From: Ruminococcus sp.
Lineage (GTDB): Bacteria; Bacillota; Clostridia; Oscillospirales; Ruminococcaceae
DNA: 13,120 nucleotides
NCBI GenBank assembly: GCA_003488415.1
Contig: DNLQ01000028.1
Coordinates: forward strand, 1 to 13,120
Direction: 5' to 3'
Made by a program: the position numbers and the translations under genes. The notes beneath the pieces were generated by a model. That model was not told the DNA's origin and did no database searches. It saw only the letters and a program-made list of their open reading frames with translations. Below are positions 13,048 to 13,120 of this stretch, one piece after another (the stretch's first letter is position 1; the number at the start of each line of letters is the position of its first letter).

Positions 13048-13120
13048 ATGTTAGTTTCAGCTACAGAAATGCTTCAGAAGGCAAGAGCCGGCAAGTATGC
13101 AGTTGGTCAGTTCAACATCA
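13048..13120 (+). CDS. fba: Class II fructose-bisphosphate aldolase (partial, N-terminus only)
   Basis: Only 24 codons are in the window, but MLVSATEMLQKARAGKYAVG followed by QFNI is the highly conserved start of class II (zinc-dependent) fructose-1,6-bisphosphate aldolases, which cleave fructose-1,6-bisphosphate to glyceraldehyde-3-phosphate and dihydroxyacetone phosphate in glycolysis. The strong promoter and ribosome binding site fit an abundant glycolytic enzyme. The catalytic and zinc-binding residues lie beyond the edge. Confidence 0.9.
   Translation, partial: MLVSATEMLQKARAGKYAVGQFNI

Overview
The window looks like a chromosomal segment of a low-to-mid GC Firmicute of the Ruminococcus group (Clostridia, Oscillospiraceae). 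The clearest pointer is a secreted protein ending in a type I dockerin whose second calcium loop has the 13-residue GDGIT form that I associate with Ruminococcus flavefaciens-like cellulosomal proteins. Strong AGGAGG-type ribosome binding sites, sigma-A-like promoters with 17-18 bp spacers (several with an extended TGn -10), a SleB-family hydrolase and Clostridia-style FtsH, Pta and Fba proteins agree with this. The species is an inference.

Layout. Minus strand, right to left: a GGDEF-fold sensor protein (4680-6461), a SleB-like cell-wall hydrolase with a long Thr/Glu/Ala-rich linker (3132-4127), an FtsH protease (1143-2978) and the N-terminal half of an ABC exporter (running off the left edge, start 1021). 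Plus strand: an AI-2E-family permease (6774-8051), a candidate structured non-coding RNA (about 8282-8506), and a secreted transglutaminase-like dockerin protein (8662-10533). Then phosphate acetyltransferase on the minus strand (10748-11764), a lipoprotein with a repeat tail (12055-12873), and the first codons of class II fructose-bisphosphate aldolase (13048 onward).

Organisation. Almost every gene has its own recognisable promoter, and most have an intrinsic terminator, so the window is a row of single-gene units rather than operons. There is no sign of a phage, plasmid, insertion sequence, CRISPR array, tRNA or rRNA. The genes fall into themes rather than one pathway: envelope and protein quality control (ABC exporter, FtsH, SleB-like hydrolase, permease, lipoprotein), signalling (GGDEF-fold protein), extracellular cellulosome-type function (dockerin protein) and central carbon metabolism (pta, fba).

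Most worth a second look: (1) the stand-alone RNA-like unit at 8246-8506, with its own promoter, a foldable multi-branch core and a very strong terminator; (2) an abrupt switch to about 61% GC and almost complete G/C third positions in the distal part of the ABC exporter (about 1-210), suggesting recombination or a chimeric assembly; (3) a GGDEF domain whose signature has decayed to SGGGF within a sensor-GGDEF-GAF-like architecture; (4) perfect palindromes placed like operators in the pta and permease promoters; (5) nested CTGCC/GGCAG hairpins around the end of the dockerin gene.
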